Positions 12,136 to 13,929 of a DNA stretch of 13,929 nt are shown here, piece by piece. The DNA is taken from positions 1 through 13,929 of the forward strand of contig USCF01000007.1 of the NCBI GenBank assembly GCA_900553115.1. Direction: 5' to 3'. Origin of the DNA: an uncultured Alphaproteobacteria bacterium. Its GTDB lineage: Bacteria > Pseudomonadota > Alphaproteobacteria > RF32 > CAG-239. Under the pieces are notes generated by a model. The model saw nothing but the letters and a program-made list of their open reading frames with translations, was not told the DNA's origin and did no database searches. The stretch's first letter is position 1, and every line of letters begins with the position of its first letter. The translations under genes and the position numbers were made by a program.

Positions 12136-13923
12136 ATGCCTGATATTAAGCATGGTATAGAAGTTATAAAAAACAATGTCAAAATCGCTCCGGTTAATCC
12201 CGGAGTTTATCGTATGCTGGATAAAAACGGTAAAGTTTTGTATGTAGGTAAAGCTAAAAGCATTAAAAAAAGAATCGTTGCTTACACGCATTTTGACAAG
12301 TTGCCCGACCACATAAAGCGTATGGTTTCTGAGGTAGACCGTATGGAATTTATTATTGTGGAAAATGAGGCGAAAGCTCTGCTGATGGAAAATGATTTAA
12401 TCAAAAAGCTGGAGCCTAAATATAATATCTTACTTAAAGATGATAAAACTTTTCCGCACCTGATGATAAATCTGCAAGATGAGTTTCCGGCTTTGCGCAA
12501 AAGCCGCGGCGCTCGTCGGGACAAATGTAAATATTTTGGCCCATTTGCCAGCGCATCGGCGGTTAATAATGTGATGGATTTGGTGCAGAAAGCGTTTCGT
12601 TTACGCTCGTGCCGCGATAATGTGTTTCATAACCGCGAGCGTCCGTGTATGCTGTATCAAATCAAACGTTGTAGCGCGCCTTGTGTGGGTAAAATCAGCA
12701 AAGAAGAATATAGGCAGTTGGTTAATGAAGTGGTGGCGTTTTTAGAAGGCAAAGACACAGCTTTGAAAGATGAACTTTCGGCGCAAATGCAAAAAGCCAG
12801 CGATGAAATGAATTATGAATTGGCGATTGTTTTACGTGATAGAATTAGGGCGTTGAGCAGTATTCAGGGCGGCTCAAATGTAGAATACGCCAATCTTCAA
12901 TCAGTTGATGCGGTGGCTGTGGTTAAATATAAAAATATGGTTTGTATTCAAGTGTTTTTTGTGCGTTCGGGGCAAAATTGCGGTAATATTCCATATTTTC
13001 CAAAACAAGCGGCGGATATGTCGGAAGCCGAGATTTTGGAGGGCTTTTTAAGCACGTTTTATGCAGAGCACGCAGCTCCAAAAGAAATATTGATTTCCGA
13101 GCCTTTGGAAAATGCTGAATTTTTAGAAAATGCTCTTGGCTGTGCCATAAGTTATTATCAAAAGGGCAATAAAGCAAAGTTGATAGAACGGGCAAGAGAA
13201 AACGCTAAAGCGGCGATAGAACGCAAGCTGGCAGAAACAGCTACTGTGGAATCCAATCTTTATGAAATGCAGCGCTATTTTGATTTGCCGCGTTTGCCGC
13301 AGCGTATAGAAATTTATGATAATTCACATAATCAGGGCAGTTTTGCTGTTGGTGCCATGGTTGTGGCTACACCAGAAGGTTTTGATAAAAAGTCATACCG
13401 TACTTTTAATATAAAATATACCGAAAACACGCATGATGATTTTGCTATGATGAAAGAAGTTTTAATCCGCCGTTTTGACCATATGGCGCCAGAAAACAGG
13501 CCAGACGTGATTTTGTTGGATGGTGGTTTGGGACAGTTGCACGCTGTGCATGAGGCGCTGGCGGATTATGATTTGAGCGGTATTACGATTATTGCTATTT
13601 CTAAAGGTCCGGAACGCAATGCCGGTAAAGAGTTTTATCATATTTTGGGACGCGAAAGTTTTGCTTTGCCATATCAGTCTCCGATTGCCTTTTATTTGCA
13701 AAATCTGCGTGATGAGGCGCACCGTTTTGCCATTGGCACTCATAGAAAGAAAAGAGCTAAATCCATCTATAAGTCGCGAATCGATGAAATTGAGGGTGTT
13801 GGAGCAAAGCGCAAGCGAGATTTGCTGAATTTTTTTGGTTCGGTAGAACAAATTAAAGAGGCTAGCTTGCAAGATATAATGAAAGTTGAGGGAATTAGCA
13901 AAAAAACGGCGGAAAAGGTATAG
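12136..13923 (+). CDS. uvrC: Excinuclease ABC subunit UvrC
   Basis: UvrC makes both incisions in nucleotide excision repair with UvrA and UvrB. The 595 residues are nearly full length. Order: GIY-YIG nuclease (about 20-100; GVYRML, YVGKAKSIKKR); a Cys cluster region with RPCMLYQIKRCSAPCVG; a UVR UvrB-contact motif (about 205-240, YELAIVLRDRIRALSSIQ); an RNase H-like nuclease with Asp395 (IEIYDNSHNQG), Asp462 (VILLDGG) and His529 (DEAHRFA); and a C-terminal helix-hairpin-helix (IEGVGAKRKRDLLNFFGS, VEGISKKTAEKV). It ends with TAG right after AEKV, a few residues shorter than many homologues. The ATG abuts the recN TAA (GCT-TAA-ATG), with an AGGAG in the end of recN. Confidence 0.95.
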   Translation: MPDIKHGIEVIKNNVKIAPVNPGVYRMLDKNGKVLYVGKAKSIKKRIVAYTHFDKLPDHIKRMVSEVDRMEFIIVENEAKALLMENDLIKKLEPKYNILLKDDKTFPHLMINLQDEFPALRKSRGARRDKCKYFGPFASASAVNNVMDLVQKAFRLRSCRDNVFHNRERPCMLYQIKRCSAPCVGKISKEEYRQLVNEVVAFLEGKDTALKDELSAQMQKASDEMNYELAIVLRDRIRALSSIQGGSNVEYANLQSVDAVAVVKYKNMVCIQVFFVRSGQNCGNIPYFPKQAADMSEAEILEGFLSTFYAEHAAPKEILISEPLENAEFLENALGCAISYYQKGNKAKLIERARENAKAAIERKLAETATVESNLYEMQRYFDLPRLPQRIEIYDNSHNQGSFAVGAMVVATPEGFDKKSYRTFNIKYTENTHDDFAMMKEVLIRRFDHMAPENRPDVILLDGGLGQLHAVHEALADYDLSGITIIAISKGPERNAGKEFYHILGRESFALPYQSPIAFYLQNLRDEAHRFAIGTHRKKRAKSIYKSRIDEIEGVGAKRKRDLLNFFGSVEQIKEASLQDIMKVEGISKKTAEKV

Positions 13924-13929
13924 AATCCC

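Noticed and set aside
13900..13929. Truncation or frameshift at the end of uvrC
   Set aside because: The second helix-hairpin-helix motif is reached before TAG; the protein is only a few residues short, within family variation.

Overview
The window looks like a chromosomal stretch of an AT-rich alphaproteobacterium, probably a host- or gut-associated lineage known mainly from metagenomes (lineage is inference). The strongest clue is a near full-length CtrA, the alphaproteobacterial cell-cycle response regulator. The lpxC-bamD-recN order, also typical of Alphaproteobacteria, supports this. LpxC, BamD and a beta-barrel protein show a Gram-negative outer membrane.

Layout. Positions 1-2853 hold two accessory cysteine-rich genes, each with its own promoter and terminator: a small single-span membrane protein with 16 Cys in 33 residues and a His-rich tail, and a 659-residue secreted protein with a duplicated module. 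Positions 2854-3300 carry no credible gene. They hold a 167-bp palindromic MITE-like element and two 80-bp direct repeats that include the 3' end of tRNA-Glu and its terminator, with richer GC than the surroundings; this resembles an integration scar. Next come tRNA-Glu(CTC) and an Fe-type superoxide dismutase (both minus), then ctrA (plus). The sodB and ctrA promoters are back to back over a perfect 16-bp palindrome. Positions 4931-7433 are all minus: a small unknown membrane protein, glmM (phosphoglucosamine mutase) and an outer-membrane beta-barrel. Positions 7519-13923 are all plus and tightly packed: RNase P RNA, lpxC, bamD, recN, uvrC. Gaps between the genes are 0-4 nt or overlaps, so this is probably one transcription unit starting at the rnpB promoter.

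Together: glmM (UDP-GlcNAc supply), lpxC (first committed lipid A step), bamD (outer-membrane protein assembly) and the beta-barrel protein all concern the envelope, while recN and uvrC are DNA repair. The most unusual coding feature is BamD. Its normal TPR part is followed by seven near-identical 32-residue repeats plus a partial eighth, each with a WF[G/S]WFK motif, which doubles its length. I saw no CRISPR, defence island, complete prophage or secretion system. The novelty lies in the repeat-extended BamD, the Cys/His-rich membrane protein, the shared sodB/ctrA operator and the tRNA-linked repeats.
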